Below, piece by piece: positions 51,901 through 63,624 of a stretch of 64,000 nt of DNA; the stretch's first letter is position 1, and each line of letters opens with the position of its first letter. Under the pieces are notes generated by a model, which saw nothing but the letters and a program-made list of their open reading frames with translations, was not told where the DNA came from and ran no database searches. This DNA comes from Epinephelus fuscoguttatus (Eukaryota > Chordata > Actinopteri > Perciformes > Serranidae): assembly GCF_011397635.1 (NCBI RefSeq), contig NC_064770.1, forward strand, positions 28,847,603 to 28,911,602. Direction: 5' to 3'. The position numbers and the translations under genes are program-made.

Positions 51901-54352
51901 ATTATTAAAACATTCAAATATCTGCTATTTTCTAAACCTGTCTGCCTTCTTCTTTGTTTTCCAGTGTCCAGCTGTGTTTTGGGATTCATAATAGGACTGT
52001 TGTTCACTCAGCGCTCAGGCAACTATTTTGTGACAATGTTTGACGACTACTCTGCAACTCTACCATTAGTCATTGTAGTAATCTTTGAAACCATCAGTGT
52101 GGCGTGGGTTTATGGAACAGATCGGTAAGAAATCAATATTTCACTATTAAATTATTTTTGTCCTGTTTCATTGTTTATTTTAAAAAGATGGTCCTCATGT
52201 AAGTATTTTCCATCACTGCAGCTTCCTGGATGACATCGAAGTCATGCTCAAATGGCGCCCTCCAGTTGTGTACAAATATCTTTGGAAATATGTGTGTTTG
52301 CTGGCGATGATTGGTCTTCTGGCTGCCAGTTTGTTGCGCATGGTCTTCAAAAGGCCCACATACACCGCCTGGAATCAAACCACAGTAAGAAACTGGACTT
52401 CTTTTTGTCCTACATATAAGAATTTAAACTTAAAATCCTCTGTTACAGTTTACAATATATGTGACATATTCACTGAGACTTGTACGTTTGTTCTCCCAGC
52501 TGTAGATAATAATAACTTTTGATTTGTTTCAAGTTGTTGATGTTGTGGTATGATCATCCCAATATTTATTATTCATACTGTCAGTGTGTCTTGATCTCTC
52601 TTTAATATTCTTATTAATGTTGATATCAGCTCCTATAAAGACCCTGTTTCCAACAAGAATATTTTAATCTTAACTTTGTAATAAGAAAGTTATTTTTACT
52701 GTGTTAAATTATTATTTCACTGCTGGAAAGATGGTCTTTTCATAAAACTGGGCTGCCTATGCAGTAGAAAGATGGAAATACCTTTGAAATTGCTGCTATA
52801 TGACCAGAGAAAGCCGAGAAATAGAGCTGTGACATTTGCTTTTGCTCAAGAGGCAGAAAACCACCAGAATGCACTGCGCCACACCAGACCAATAAACACT
52901 CCCATTGATAGGTGACGTAAGGCGAGCTTGAGAGGCGAGAAACTGGCAACGCAGTGACACAGTCTTGCTAAATACAAAATGGAGGCTAAATCTTCATATT
53001 TAGCCTCAATTTTTACAATACAGGAAACAGTATGGCGCCCACTTCCTGTTCACAAATTCTTGTATTGCAGCCAAACGGTGAACTAAAATATGTTTCTGAA
53101 GACATTTTAGGCTAAAAATAGGCAATGCACCAACAGAATTTTGGTTTATAATTGATTGGCAGCACTTAGTTTTACAGTTTGATTAGAGTTTGGTCTGAGT
53201 TTTACAGAGAGGAAAAAAAGAGTGGGGTGACCCTCAGTTTCAATCTGCCTCTATACTCATGTCTGTGGTGGCAGGCATACGAAAGTCAAAGCTATTCAGT
53301 GAAGGCTGGGACACACTTTTTGACCCATATGGTACGACACATGCAAAATGTAGCAACCAGCAGACAGTGGTACAAATAAAAGGATGGTGTTCGCTCAGGT
53401 GCTCTTTGGGTATTCTTTTTGGCTCCTCGGATTCCCTCAGCTTGCCAGAACTTTTGGGTACACTCAGTTGAACGGTGGCTGATAGCAGTAGATAGTTTGC
53501 ATGTAGAAGGCATTTGTTTGTGGCCTTTTATGGCGGATTTTTCAATAATTACAGAATTGTATTTCTCACCCATATCTTTATTTTTGTTCAAAAATATTCC
53601 GACCTAAGGCTGACTGCAGACGCCTCAGTGAAACAAATTATTTATCCCCCATGTTCTATGATAGTGCACCTGCTATTGAGCCTTTTGGCAAGTGCAGGCC
53701 AGATTTCACTGCACACATGTGTACTCCATGGTATTAGGTGATATGATGCCATGACTCTTTACTTGACAAAAATGTGGAGATACAGTCCGTAGTTCGAGCA
53801 ACAGCCCTATAGCCAGTGAAAATTTGAACTTGGAGATGAGCAGGGAGGTCTGATGCAGGGAAGTTTACCACAATCAATTTACACATATCCACACAAAGCT
53901 GGTTGAGAACTGTCAATATATCTCTGTAAAGATGGTTAACTCTTGAGCAGTGTTGTACCTCCCATGTTTCTCTGACATGCTCCGTCTCTTCTTTTCTTCA
54001 GGGCTCTGAGATGACTCTCGAGTACCCTGGCTGGGCTCTTGCCATGATTGTCATGCTGATAGTCTTTGCCAGCTTGCCTGTGCCCATTGGCTACATCCAT
54101 TCCATGCTGAAAAACCGCAGGGGCCGCATCACTCACTCCGAGGAGGGAGGTGGCCAGGAGGTGCACCGCGAGTTGTACACCAAGTGCAGCTCCACTGAGT
54201 TGCTGGACTCCAGCTCCCACCACGGAATCCTTTCTGAAGAAGAGCAGGCTCACCCCAGGACTGCCTTCCTGCCGCTGGGCAATGAACACTACCGGCTCCT
54301 GCCCCAGCAGGAGGAGGAAGATGATGATGACGAACAAGATACAGGAGTGTGA
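36908..54352 (+). CDS. slc6a16: Solute carrier family 6 member 16 (neurotransmitter:sodium symporter family)
   Basis: Exons 36908-36910, 45002-45230, 46111-46268, 47167-47293, 47387-47562, 48374-48484, 48617-48858, 49268-49451, 50639-50840, 51965-52124, 52222-52384, 54002-54352 (TGA) total 2106 nt, 701 aa, all phases consistent. SLC6 proteins are 12-helix Na+-coupled transporters of amino acids and transmitters in the plasma membrane. Seen: TM1 signature [18 protein letters not shown]2 [20 protein letters not shown]8-10 segments including [17 protein letters not shown] and [18 protein letters not shown]; and N-glycosylation sequons in extracellular loops (NET, NIT, NMT, NIT). The C-tail is cytosolic and ends in an acidic [10 protein letters not shown] run. 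It belongs to the SLC6A15/16/17 subgroup. A16 is favoured by the AAGQS-RQG-GVWK pattern and by the neighbouring slc17a7, as in human 19q13.33; A15 or A17 is less likely. The substrate of SLC6A16 is unknown. Intron 1 is 8 kb. Confidence 0.92.
38637..38970. mobile_element. hAT-type MITE in slc6a16 intron 1
   Basis: Starts GAGCTGCAACAATTACTCAG and ends CTGTTATTCTGAGCCCTA. The interior (AAAAAGTCCAAAATTCTCTG, TTTGGGAAACACTGATCAAC) matches a very common fish repeat I recognise by its TAGAGCTGCAAC ends. A diverged relative is at 42655-42870. Confidence 0.7.
39424..39672 (+). other. CpG-rich ORF with Cys-x2-Cys motif, possible transposon-derived zinc finger
   Basis: An 82-codon open frame inside slc6a16 intron 1. 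An internal Met at 39493 is followed by [20 protein letters not shown], a Cys-x2-Cys with downstream His residues that resembles the N-terminal zinc finger of uncharacterised fish proteins linked to transposons. The segment is richer in CpG than the rest of the intron. No splice partner or promoter is proven, so it could be a dead relic or a cryptic exon. The function is not known. Confidence 0.3.
41232..41415 (+). repeat. Degenerate direct repeat
   Basis: TTTCAAACTGAAGCCATCCA with GCGGCGTATCACAC (41230 area) recurs about 145 bases later as TTACAAACTGATGCCACTTG with GCGGCCTATCATAC, with a third weaker unit near 41340. It is an old tandem duplication or relic of an unknown element in slc6a16 intron 1. 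Confidence 0.45.
42655..42870. mobile_element. Diverged hAT-type MITE in slc6a16 intron 1
   Basis: The ends CTAGGACTGCAACTTACAAT and CTAATCAGTTCAGCTCTAG are imperfect inverted repeats of the TAGAGCTGCAAC type. The interior is highly decayed. Confidence 0.55.
45241..45905. mobile_element. MITE with Harbinger-like 3-bp TTA/TAA flanks in slc6a16 intron 2
   Basis: The left end GGGCCCTGACACACCAAGCT and the right end GGTTTGGTGTGTCTGGCCAA are imperfect inverted repeats sharing ACACACCAA. TTA precedes and TAA follows, as in PIF/Harbinger insertions. It begins 10 bases after the exon end at 45230, immediately beyond the GTGAGT donor. Confidence 0.65.
47631..47800 (+). mobile_element. Partial MITE in slc6a16 intron 5
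   Basis: Begins TTAAAGGAATACAGTAATTT and continues with GAAGATCAATACCACTCTCA and CAGCAGCCAGTTAGCATAG, phrases I recognise from an abundant fish MITE. The right end is missing. Confidence 0.6.
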
Positions 54353-54660
54353 ACACGGCTGTGGAAGGATGAAATGTTTCGATGTTGAACCTCAGAAAGT
54401 GTACGAGCAAGACCGTGCAAGACGAGACTGCTAAGTGACGGGAGGGCAGTCGTAAACAGAATTATTCTTAATCTGAGGAAGAGTCGTCGATGATATTCAG
54501 CAAGCTGTACCTTGTTGAAAAGCCAAAGTTATTTTAACTATTTATATTATTGAAGATACATTACCAGTCAAATCAAATGCTTTTTAGCTTCTTTAGTTAT
54601 GAAACTACAACTCTACCTTATACTTCCCTCTGTTCATTTGTCTATTTAGAAAATAAAAAC
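54353..54660 (+). terminator. slc6a16 3'UTR with poly(A) signal
   Basis: AATAAA at 54652-54657, about 300 bases after the TGA. A second possible signal (TTAAATAAACC) is near 55150, so alternative ends are possible. Confidence 0.55.
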
Positions 54661-55542
54661 ACTCGCAGATACATGATAAAGGAATAAGCTGCTATATTTG
54701 AAACAGGAGTTTTTGTAAGGTTTTAGTACAGGAAACTGACAAGCCACCAGCACGGCACACTAGGTTTGTCTATTGTTTCTGCCATCCTTATTTCACGTGG
54801 CAGTCATAACTGAGTTGGCCTGTGAATTAAGGAAGGCAGCAACAGACAACGTATGCTTTATGATGACTATTTTTAGCTTGATGCCAAGTATGGATTTGCA
54901 TGAAAACATTCTACCTTGCTCAACTGTGATGTGTATGTGTGTGAGTGAGTGTGTGTGTGGTTATTTGTACATTTATGTTCAGTTCTGTTATGAGTCAGTT
55001 TGGATGTGAAATGACAGATTTTAATATGTCAGTAAAATAACTTTATTTTACATTTTATGTGTATCATTTTACCTCATAAGACCACAGCAATGTTTTTATG
55101 TGTGTTCACAAAATGCTCAGTGCAGCAGTATTGTACTGTACTAGACAAGGACTTAAATAAACCTCTAGATGGCAGCAACCTGACTGGATGTTGCCTTTTT
55201 CTGATTAACACAACACCTCCCAAACCTGAAGCTGTTAACACCGTGAAAAGATCAAAGTTAATATTGATGAGAATGTTCAATATGGACATAGGAATTTTTG
55301 TTGTTGTTTTTGTTTTTTTATGTTAAGAGAGTAAATGAGTTACAATTTTAACTTTAGGCAATTTAGAACATTTTTCTCTGAGCCATGCAGATTTGTCACA
55401 TCCTGCTTTTCACAGTCAGGGGCATTGGTAAGATTGAACATGATAAACCAACATATTTTGGCTGCCAAATAACTCAACATCTCAAATTATTTCAAGACTT
55501 GTTGTGAAGATATATTTCAAACATTTAACACATCATCTGGGC

Positions 55543-55740
55543 TTTAAAGGAACAGTGTGTTACATTTAGGAGTTTTGTAACCAGCTGTAACATCTCCAAG
55601 TTAGAATTCCTTCAGTGTTCATTGTTCAGGAGGCTGTGTAGAATTATATGCAGAGGTCTCTTCCTCTCCAAACCAAACAGACCAGGTGATTAAAGCCATT
55701 AAAAGCACTGAATAAAGCAGTTTTCAGTTACAAATCAGTA
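55543..55740 (-). mobile_element. TTAA-flanked MITE, family A, copy 3 (partial)
   Basis: Starts TTAAAGGAACAGTGTGTTAC. The interior TTAGAATTCCTTCAGTGTTC-ATTGTTCAGGAGG is the reverse complement of the copy at 29951-30495. Truncated. Confidence 0.7.
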
Positions 55741-56378
55741 GGCCTTTTTACACAGAGATCGCCCTATAGGGCTGCTACAAAGTCCCTTCTATATGCCACC
55801 TTTGTATTTTTACAGAGAACCAAACAATCGCAGTATCATTCCGCTCCAGTGTGTGATTTAAGACAATATGCTGTGATGTAAGATGTGATGGAGGTGACAT
55901 GTAAGGGCTTATTTATGCTCAGTATTAGAAATGGAGATGGAGACAGAGATGGACAGAACCTTCTGTCCATACTCTGCATTCATGTTATTTGTCTTAATGC
56001 ATGTTTTCTGAAAACTAACGGATACAGACAAAACGGAGTAGTACCACCAGAGATTGTGCAGGCAATATATAACAACATGAAATGTATAATAATATAAAGT
56101 AAAAATACTGAAAACAGTTCTCCATTCACATGTTGGAATGTATATAACACCGCGCAGACCAACACCATCGACAACGCTGCCTTCATTTAAAGGTACAATA
56201 GTTCGACCTCCTCCACCATCACCTTGTTTGTTTTTGGGTGAAACTTTTGACTCTGCCCTCTGGTGCCATCTATTGGCTGTATCTATGTCATCTTAAAGGC
56301 CGCACAGAAGTATGAGGATGGTGATGTTTACGTTTCTATTTTTGTACATGAGGGGAGTATAAATGAGCCTTACTCCGG

Positions 56379-56943
56379 ATTTCCACTGGATGCGTGTCCG
56401 TTGCGGAACGGCAGCGCTGGTTATCCGCTGCGTGCTCCGCTGTCCGTCAATACCCACCGGCTGGTTTGCTGTGCGGTGCGGTGTAGCTCCGCCGGAAGAC
56501 ATCTCGGTGCACTGCCATGATTAATATCTCCTCGTCCATGGTGTTCACGGGGTGAAATGACGTCTGAAAACCTCTGACCTGTTGACTTCAGGCCTCTGCC
56601 CATTACGTAGTTTTTAAGGTGTAGTGCAGGGAAATATGATCCGCCGAACACTGTGTACTTTATTTTGAAAATTAACCGGATGTTTTATCGTGTTTCTGTG
56701 CACGACTTCCTGCCCCGCACGATCTGCTCTGTGCTGAATTGCTGCTTTGTGCTCCGGCGTCCGGCAAAAATAGAAGTCCTGTGTATCTGTTTCGGAGGGC
56801 TCTGGAGTGCCGGAGCTGAGACGGAGCCGGAATGCAGCACAGCCGCAGCCAGTAGAAACACACACATTGACTAGAATGGAATCCTATCGGCTCCGCTGCC
56901 GTGCCGGAGCGCAGACGCAACCAACACGCATCTGGTGGAAATT
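56379..56943. mobile_element. CpG-rich MITE
   Basis: The ends ATTTCCACTGGATGCGTGTC and GACGCAACCAACACGCATCT-GGTGGAAAT form imperfect inverted repeats of about 27 bases. The interior is GC- and CpG-rich, unlike its surroundings, and has no long coding frame. The superfamily is uncertain. Confidence 0.65.
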
Positions 56944-56984
56944 GGCCGTTAACCCAACAGTGTTGGCCTCTAGTGTGACATCAG

Positions 56985-57045
56985 AATCAGAATCAGAAAT
57001 ACTTTAGAAATACTTTATTGATCCCCGAGGGGAAATTATTTAACA
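56985..57045 (-). mobile_element. 3' tail of a fish non-LTR retrotransposon
   Basis: AGAATCAGAATCAGAAATAC followed by CTTTATTGATCCCCGAGGGG is the reverse complement of the LINE tail seen at 21740-21820. Only the tail is present. Confidence 0.6.
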
Positions 57046-57424
57046 TATGACATATAACATACATGTGACATATAACATACATGCAGACAGCATTTTATAA
57101 ACAACAATTGCATTAACATGAGAATAACAAACATTTACCGTCTTTGTTAATCTCCTGGAACTCATTGTTTTCCCAGTTTGTGGACATTTAATGCCGCTGT
57201 TCTTGTAGTTAGCCACTAACTGCAACAGCTACTTTTTAAACCTCCCAGGGTGGGTCACATCCTTAACACTTTGTCAAAACGTCACACCCATCCTGTCCTG
57301 CCCTGTTCAGACACCGTTTAGGCATGTTACTGCCTCCCTGCTTTGAAGAGGTAGTGTAAAGGGGCTAGTGTTTCTCCAGCACTGTTCGACTCGGCCCAAC
57401 ACCTGCTAATGTGTGCTTACTTTA

Positions 57425-57845
57425 CTTCCAATGAATCCAGATTTTTTTACTGGGAGCCAAATTATCCACAGAGATCTCTTCCTCTCCAAAACAAATGGAC
57501 CAGGTGATTAAAACCACTAAAACACTGAATAAAGCAGTTTTACAAAAATCAGTGTTTTCAGTGCTGCTCTCTAGGAGGGGGCTGCTAACTACTAATAGCT
57601 GACACAAATACGTGAGCTGGCCCTTCTAGAGCCAGTGTTTGGTTTGTCCGTTCTGGGATACTAAAGGAACATGGTGGACTCTGTGGTGGACCCATTTCCT
57701 AGGTAGATATAAATGGGTCATTTTAAGGTAACAAAAACACACTTGTTATTTTCAGCTGAATATACATGAAAGAAAACATACTTATTATATTCAATCCCTG
57801 CCAATATATCCCCCTGTATAAATCCTACACGCTTGACCTTCAAAT
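57425..57845 (-). mobile_element. TTAA-type MITE, family A, copy 4
   Basis: Contains CAGAGATCTCTTCCTCTCC, CCAGGTGATTAAAACCA and, at the right, AATATATCCCCCTGTATAAA-TCCTACACGCTTGACCTTCAA, the reverse complement of the family-A left end. The left end is lost. Confidence 0.65.
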
Positions 57846-58290
57846 CAAGAAAGGCCTCCGTATGTTCAGTTCTTTAGAACATTTTGTGTTTTATTTATAT
57901 CTGCTTAATTATAGTTGAAACCTTTTATGTGCTATGACTAATCCATTCAGTATTGGTCTATTGGATTTTATGGGTTGGCTGAATTCTTTATGTACAAATC
58001 TTGATAACAGTGATATGAGAGGTTAAAAAACAAATGAAAATAAAGAAAAAAAGACATTTGCATCATAAGTTGATGCTGGAAAGACACAAACTGGTGCATA
58101 AAAATCACCATATGGAGGAAATGAAATGCTTGATCCTCCAAATTTTCTGACAGAGGAGACCCAAACCCTCAGTTTCATATGTCTCTCTCTCAGTGTTGTA
58201 ACAAAACACCCTTGTTTCTCAGGATGATGGTTATTAATCTCAGCTTTGAATATTCATCCATACTCCCATAGTCCACATGTCCAATAGAGA

Positions 58291-58507
58291 CCAGCTGCAT
58301 GCCTTTTCTCACAGTGGAGCAGAAAGGCCTACACCTTTCTGTGGCCCATCTGAGAGTGAAGTGGACGCTGGTGTGGGTAGGGAGGGATGAGAGAGGGAGG
58401 GATAGAGAGGGGGAGGGAGACAGAGAAAGAGAGGACTGTGCGCGTTCAGACAGGACAGGAGGGCGCGCGGGACATCAGCACACCGGCCGGGTCAAGAAGC
58501 TGCAAGG
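58291..58507 (+). promoter_or_regulatory. slc17a7 promoter-proximal / 5'UTR region
   Basis: A purine-rich GGGA/GAGA stretch (58378-58430) is followed by a CpG-containing segment (GTGCGCGTTC, GGGCGCGCGGG, CACCGGCCGG) that runs up to the ATG at 58508. This fits a TATA-less promoter and 5'UTR. No REST/NRSE site was recognised by eye. Confidence 0.4.
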
Positions 58508-58569
58508 ATGGAGATCCGACCAGACAGGTTTAAGGCGGTCGCGGGCAAAACTCTGGGGAAAATTCACAG
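58508..58569 (+). CDS. slc17a7: Vesicular glutamate transporter 1, first coding exon
   Basis: The ATG at 58508 opens MEIRPDRFKAVAGKTLGKIH plus two bases of the next codon, ending at a GTACAC donor (58570). This N-terminus matches fish VGLUT1 as I remember it; VGLUT1 loads glutamate into synaptic vesicles using the proton electrochemical gradient. Only the cytosolic N-terminal 20 residues are here; the exon encoding the CTCFGLPRRY block and the membrane helices must lie right of 64000, so intron 1 exceeds 5.4 kb. Downstream of slc6a16 on the same strand, as in human. The short length makes VGLUT2/3 paralogues a small residual possibility. Confidence 0.85.
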
Positions 58570-59250
58570 GTACACACCTATTTTAAATATTCCCGACTCC
58601 ACCTCTGACTTTTCCCCATTTTTCACGCGTTTGCTGATTTTTGTTCTGCGGGACACAGCAGTTCATCATACTGCGGGTTTCCATCCTCTGTCCTCCAAAC
58701 AGTGACTCTCAAGGGCAGAAAAAGTTTGTTCCTTAATGATTTTAACTGGGAAAAGTGACGACTATTGGGTTTTGAAAGACAAACATATAGAGGCAAAAGT
58801 CCAGCTTTGCGCAGCGCACAGTGATTGGGTTGGAAGAAGTGGGTGAAAAATGCCGTCAGGGATGGAGAAACTGTTTGGCTGTCTTTTGATGGATAGTGTA
58901 TTGTTATTTAGGGGAGAATAGGACAACTGAAGTCAAATATGGGATGTTATCGTGTTAAAAGTGTGCAGTGAAAGTGCAGTGAGCTCGCTACAATGTGCAT
59001 GTTTGACAAGAGAGGGGTTTCTCGTTGTGGCTTGATGCATTATCGCACACTTTTTCTGTAAAAAACAAGGATGATGTAGTTGTCTCTGGTGTTTCCTCGT
59101 TTGTTCGTTTGTTTGCTCTTGTCAGATTTGTCCCAGCTCAAAGTGGATTGAGTGTATTGGTGGTTGAAACGAGTGTGTAAGTGTGGTTACATAATGTTTC
59201 CGTGCGTTTTCTCAATGAGAGCGTTGATCAGATGGAACCAAACTCACAAG

Positions 59251-59307
<57 letters not shown>
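59251..59307. repeat. (TATC)n microsatellite
   Basis: About 14 uninterrupted tetranucleotide units in slc17a7 intron 1. Confidence 0.95.
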
Positions 59308-59313
<6 letters not shown>

Positions 59314-62300
59314 TCGTTACTGTTTTTTTACACATGAAGTAATGTTTACCAGTGTATCTTCTGAAACATTTCAGGACATCCTCTGACAAAAGTTACTTCT
59401 TTGATCAATGAACCATGACATTTACACAAATTCACCCAGGAAAGTAACCTCATAAAACTTTATTTTATATAATAAAGTCAATGCTGTGATCAAAAAAGAG
59501 GCAAAAAAGCCAAAATTATAATCACTTCAGTCATAGGAAGCTGAAACGATAAGTCAGTTAATCGAGGAGATGATCGACAGCGACTAAATTGGCACCTGTT
59601 TTTAAAATCGATTAATCTTTTGAGGGGTTTTTTTTTTTTTTTTTTAGCAAAAATCTTGAACATATATTCAACTTCCAGCTTTTCTGTCCTACTCCAGACA
59701 GCAGATTGAATATCTTTAGGCAGAGGCGATCCTAGTCTCTTGTCGGACAAAGAAGCCCATCAAGGCCCCCTGCTTTCCACTTTATGATCAAATCCTCTGC
59801 CATCATCTTGTAGGTCAACTCTCCTTCCTGTCATCACGTGATAAGTGAAATCTAACTCGTGCTATCTCGTGCTGCGGCTTTCGGTTTATAGGTAATCGTA
59901 GCGTCTGTCGTCCGACTAGGAGTTCACAAAAAAAAAGAAAAAAGATGATTGTGGTGGGTAGGTCATGTAATTGGTGTGTGCCTGAATACTGTGAAACCCT
60001 AGTAACACTTACTACTGCGACAAGCCTATCCTTGTCATCGCAAAAGGTGCAAGTACCATACCTGGGGCCCCTTACATTTTTTTTGGATGGGCCCTAAACA
60101 TTTGCCTTGTGTGCCTCTGATGATGGTGCACCGCTGTCTTTGGGTTGTGGACTATTGGTTAAACAAAACAAGCAATTTTAGGACTGTAGAAAATGTCTTA
60201 TTTTTGCCATTTTTTGACATTTTCTGCAGCCCTGTAGTGACAAAAGGAAATCTGTATCACCTCGACAGCCTTTATATGATACAAACAGTGGCTCTTTGAG
60301 ATGAAGAAGCTGACCTCGACTAGTTTATGTCTATGCCACTGTCATTTTTCAAAGAAAAAAATTAACATACATCATTGCAGTTTCTTGTTTAGAAACATGT
60401 TAGTGTTGCATATATGTAAATAAATTGCATGTCAATACAAATGTTGCAACACAGATTGTTGTGCTGACAATATTTCAGTAAAATATGAGAGATTAAAGAC
60501 ACTGATAGAACCTCATGCAATACCCATTGCTTTAAGCTTTCGCTCTCTCAGGATTTGAGGTAGCAACCAAATGTATAAATCCCGTCCTGAAATAGCCTGT
60601 TTTTCAGTCCAGCTGTCGGGCCACGCAAATCCCTAAACTCTCCCCTCCCACTCACTCCATCCCAGCCCATGTCACTTCCTCCAGCCGCTCCCTCCTCCTC
60701 CTCCCCATCCTCCTCCATCCTCCATCCTCCATCCATCCATCCATCCATTGAGCCACTGAGACACCAGCACAGATAACTTTCAGCCTATCGGGGTCTCCCA
60801 GATTAACAGTCATGCAAATCTCAGGCTTTTTCTGTCTTACTGGTCATGAGCCAAACAAACACTGCAGCTGATGCTATGAGGGATGTGATGTATAAGATTT
60901 GATCCAGATTGGTTTTAGTGGGCGTTTCCCCGGCTTAGCCACTGAACTCTGGCTTTATGTGGCCACAGTGTTAGGTACAGGCAACCGTTTGAAAAGGAAA
61001 AGTGAATATTCAGTTCAGATTTACAAGGAAGATGCATGTGTTGATGTATCTATGTGTGAATAGAGCGTCCCTGCACTGTGTGAATAGATGAGTGTGTCTG
61101 TGTGCAATCTCACCACCTCACAGACAAAATCCCTCCTGATGAAAGCAGCCAGGAGTTCATCTATTATTTAAACATTTTCTCCATCAGAATGCATCTCCTG
61201 TTTCTATATTAAACTCCACTAGGTAAGCATAAACTTCTTCACTGTAAGGTCAAGTGCACTCTACATTTCTACTTTCACTATTCCCTCCTTAAACAACAAT
61301 TTATGTTTAAATGTCATCTATTCATCTCCTTGTACCAAGGAACTGCTCCACAACATCACATGAAGGTAATCACACTGCAGCATCTTCTCACCATTATTTT
61401 TAGTGCGTGTTACACTTTCTAATAGAGTTATTTCTAATAGTATACCATTTTGCATCTTGCTAAAATACCACATGTTGTTTTATTAAAAGTCTTTTAAATG
61501 GATGGGGCGTTTCTTTGCATGAGCAAGGTTGTATGGCTACACAAAGAAAGCTTGTGTTTCCCTTTGCCATACAAAATATAACAGGTTATCCATTTTTAAT
61601 CTATTTTACTTGCGGTGGAGTGCTACATTTTCACTTACTGTACACAGTGGACTGAAAAGTGCTCTAAGAAATATTCAGATAATGATGATATGAACCTGTG
61701 CCATTTTGTGATATTCAGACTTTGGCAAACTGCAAATTATTTGGCATCATTTTAATTACAGCATTCTCATCAATTTAAGAATCATTGTCAGTCGTGTTAT
61801 TTATTACACTGTGTTCTTGGCATTATTACTTTAAATACACCCACAGACAGAGCAGCTTTGCTTCTTGACTTCACTTCTCAGCGGGGTTTCCTGATGAATA
61901 TGAAATTTAATATTGCAGTTAGTCACTTTTGCACAACATGCTGTAGGTGTTCCTGTGGTCCAGAGGATAAGGCTGGCACAATATATATAATAATTTTCAC
62001 TACACTTCTTTTGTGGCCAAAAGAATTCAGAATGACAATATTATCACAATGTCTATAGAAAATGTGACATCATGAAAATAATTCTAATGATAATGCTATC
62101 AGTCAATGTCGTTTTTAACTTTTTTTATCGTGGGGGTTTTCTCTCTATTTTTCTGGTAAATCAATTTCATGTAAAATACAAGTGTAGGGAGTTGGAGAGG
62201 GATACAAGGCAAGAACAGAAATTATTTAGGAGACACTAGATTATTTAACCAATATTATCATATGAGCATTATTAACATGATACCAATATTTCATTTTTAA

Positions 62301-63431
62301 TTATCACAGTTATTGTCAATACTTGTATATCTGGACACCCTTACCAAAAGTAATTATTTTCATAATAAAAAAAAAAAAATAAGTCTGATGTAAAGCCACA
62401 TCCATTTTAACACATGACTACTTAACATCTGGGACTGCACAAAGATGACTCTGCGGGTATTCATTGTAGCTGAGGTGGAAAAACATTAATCAGTGAATCT
62501 GGGATGCTTTCGGAGACTTAAAGAATTTAAAAAGACACCACAATGCTACATCCTAGAAACTTCGTCTCGTGTTCTCTGTCTTGATCTTATGTCTTTCCGT
62601 CTGTCTATACCACTGTGTCACACTCTGTGCCAGTATCATTGTGTGTGGAAATGGCTACGTTCTAGGGCTGTCCCAAATACACTTCAGATTTTAAATAAAA
62701 GCTTCAGTGATAATTACCCGCGAATATTCAGTGCTTCAAGGGGATGCAGTGAGACCTGCAGGGGTGGGGGGTAAAAGTTATCGGTCATATTCGTATACAG
62801 TAGTCAACCACCTGCATCCGAGCTGCAGAGAAGGTGGAGGGTGGACTATTGCAAGCAATGTCTTGAACACTGCAAGTCGGGCCTCATCACTAGATGCAAA
62901 GCAAGTGCTTGACTATAGTTGGCAGCCGTGGAATCATCTCACCTGTTCTTTTTCCTCATCGGACTGCCAATTTAATGCTTGAAACGGAAATCGATGGCTG
63001 CACTGACAACACTGGCCTCATTCGTGTCTGACACTTTCCATTTCCTCCCAATTTCCTCTGCCATTTTAGTGGTGAAAAACAAAACAAAAGTTGAAGCATT
63101 CAGATACAGATTTTGACATCACTTACCATGGCAGTGATTACAGCTTCGAAGCATTTGAGTCAGCCCTGCTATGTGCACACAGGTACATCGAAGGGTCCCC
63201 TCAGTGTCAGAGCTGGGCAGTTTGTAAAGTCAGCTGCAGCTGCTCAGCATGCCCCGTTATTGGCAGCGATGCTGTTTGTGTCCATGATGTCAGTAATGCT
63301 TCGTTGTTTCATATTTATGCTGCCTTTGTGCGTTGCAGAACGGGATGCAAAAAGACAGTGAGAGAAAAGGTTTTTTAATATATCTTATGACCCAGCGCAG
63401 CTCATCATTAGCTGTCTAGTAAAGGTAGTAA

Positions 63432-63433
<2 letters not shown>

Positions 63434-63466
<33 letters not shown>
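63434..63466. repeat. (GT)n microsatellite
   Basis: Perfect GT run of about 16 units; the antisense long ORF through it is an artefact. Confidence 0.95.
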
Positions 63467-63469
<3 letters not shown>

Positions 63470-63569
63470 ATGCAGTGAGCACTCAGACAGTGATTGAGTT
63501 ATACTATGTGAGTATTTAGATAAAACGTCTATGAAGGTCACACGTGCGAGTGTTTGACTGTTGTGTGTC

Positions 63570-63574
<5 letters not shown>

Positions 63575-63622
<48 letters not shown>
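63575..63622. repeat. (GT)n microsatellite
   Basis: GT run of about 24 units, 110 bases from the previous one. Confidence 0.95.

Positions 63623-63624
<2 letters not shown>

Larger units (their letters stand above)
54661..58290. other. slc6a16-slc17a7 intergenic DNA
   Basis: No exon is supported. It contains two reverse copies of MITE family A (55543-55740 partial, and 57425-57845), a CpG-rich MITE (56379-56943) and a LINE tail (56985-57045). The short ORFs in 56263-56920 lie within the CpG-rich MITE and are not genes. Confidence 0.55.

Noticed and set aside
53936-54410. Minus-strand ORFs over the last slc6a16 exon
   Set aside because: Shadows of a GC-rich coding exon on the plus strand.
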